In this document: positions 63,708 to 64,000 of the stretch, in pieces
Layout of the letters: the number at the start of each line of letters is the position of its first letter
Numbering within the stretch: the first letter of the stretch is position 1
Origin: Micromonospora lutea
Lineage (GTDB): Bacteria; Actinomycetota; Actinomycetes; Mycobacteriales; Micromonosporaceae
NCBI RefSeq assembly: GCF_016863535.1
Contig: NZ_BOPB01000001.1
Location: forward strand, 186,001 to 250,000
DNA length: 64,000 nt
Reading direction: 5' to 3'
Program-made: the position numbers and the translations under genes
The notes under the pieces: model-generated
Database searches by the model: none
What the model was told of the DNA's origin: nothing
The model's input: the letters and a program-made list of their open reading frames with translations, nothing else

Positions 63708-64000
63708 TCAGGTGAGGGGGCAGCGGCCGGCGCTGAAGTGGGCGACGGCCGCCAGGATGTCGGCCTCGGACTTGTCGGCGAAGTTGAGGGTGGCGACAAG
63801 CCCGGAACCGTAGAAGGCGCTCAACAACCCGGTGTCCAGCGCGGTGTACGCGCCGAGGTTCCGCAGGGCGTCCGCGTCGCGCGGCCGGACGACCAGCATC
63901 TTCTCCAGGCTCCAGCGGCGTCGCGAGATCTGCGCGACGCCCTCCCAGGGCAGCCAGATAGCCTGGCCCCGGGTCGGCCGGGTACGGATCCAGAGACCCG
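63708..64000 (-). CDS. Partial hypothetical protein (5' end outside window)
   Basis: The frame is open from the window edge to the stop at 63708 and codes for at least 97 residues, including LWIRTRPTRGQAIWLPWEGV, SRRRWSLEKMLVVRPRDADAL and AAVAHFSAGRCPLT. An ATG at 63899 exists, but the matching sequence upstream suggests the gene starts beyond the window. No family is recognised with confidence; the pattern could be a PH-like domain. Confidence 0.65.
   Translation of the reverse strand, partial: GLWIRTRPTRGQAIWLPWEGVAQISRRRWSLEKMLVVRPRDADALRNLGAYTALDTGLLSAFYGSGLVATLNFADKSEADILAAVAHFSAGRCPLT

Overview
This is a GC-rich chromosomal segment of a filamentous actinomycete. Micromonosporaceae (Micromonospora or Salinispora type) is the best guess, by inference. 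The signs are the codon usage, GTG starts, the TANNNT-type leaderless promoters, the GlpX/DUF4245 pair, the accA-maf-accE-accD-birA gene set, LpdA-type quinone reductase, SigE-family sigma factor and mycosin. Several families of long intergenic palindromes also fit. No tRNA, rRNA or CRISPR array was seen.

Layout. 1-5 kb: a partial coiled-coil protein, an SCO6745-like protein, gamma-glutamylcyclotransferase, LpdA quinone reductase, DUF998 and DedA membrane proteins. 5.1-6.5 kb: a threonyl-tRNA synthetase without TGS and editing domains, preceded by a leader peptide with three consecutive Thr codons and alternative hairpins, which reads as a transcription attenuator (the main find). 6.6-10.9 kb: DoxX/TetR pair with two operators, GuaB1, a MITE-like element, and a divergent amino-acid exporter and LysR regulator. 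11-28.8 kb: an acyl-CoA carboxylase locus whose parts (accA, maf, accE, accD, birA) keep an order I recall from Streptomyces. They are separated by an ABC transporter, an O-methyltransferase, a three-gene mycosin cassette of lower GC, a Ser/Thr kinase, a GH25 lysozyme, an Uma2 protein, an M50 protease and a SigE-type sigma factor with a membrane partner.

29-37.9 kb: PH-domain protein, two GtrA proteins, GTP-dependent PEP carboxykinase, an IS110-family element, a geranylgeranyl-reductase-family flavoprotein and a cis-prenyltransferase. 37.9-43.6 kb: trehalose-phosphatase, a divergent HTH regulator/small protein pair, PIN-PhoH protein and a secreted transglycosylase. 43.7-53.3 kb: rhomboid protease, DMT transporter, GlpX, DUF4245, two paralogous LppX-like lipoproteins, exonuclease VII (xseB, xseA), ispH, another lipoprotein and a membrane protein. 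53.4-64 kb: a very large secreted subtilase, RmuC, a secreted zinc metalloprotease, PEP carboxylase, a frameshifted LD-carboxypeptidase and a partial gene.

How it fits together. AccA, AccD and AccE would form an acyl-CoA carboxylase activated by BirA. PEP carboxykinase, PEP carboxylase and GlpX control the PEP/oxaloacetate and gluconeogenic node. IspH, the prenyltransferase and the reductase-family protein are isoprenoid/quinone functions. Many genes appear to be transcribed from leaderless promoters, with a TANNNT hexamer 6-8 nt before the start codon, and many convergent gene pairs are separated by strong hairpins or repeated palindromes. All assignments come from reading the sequence; no database search was run.
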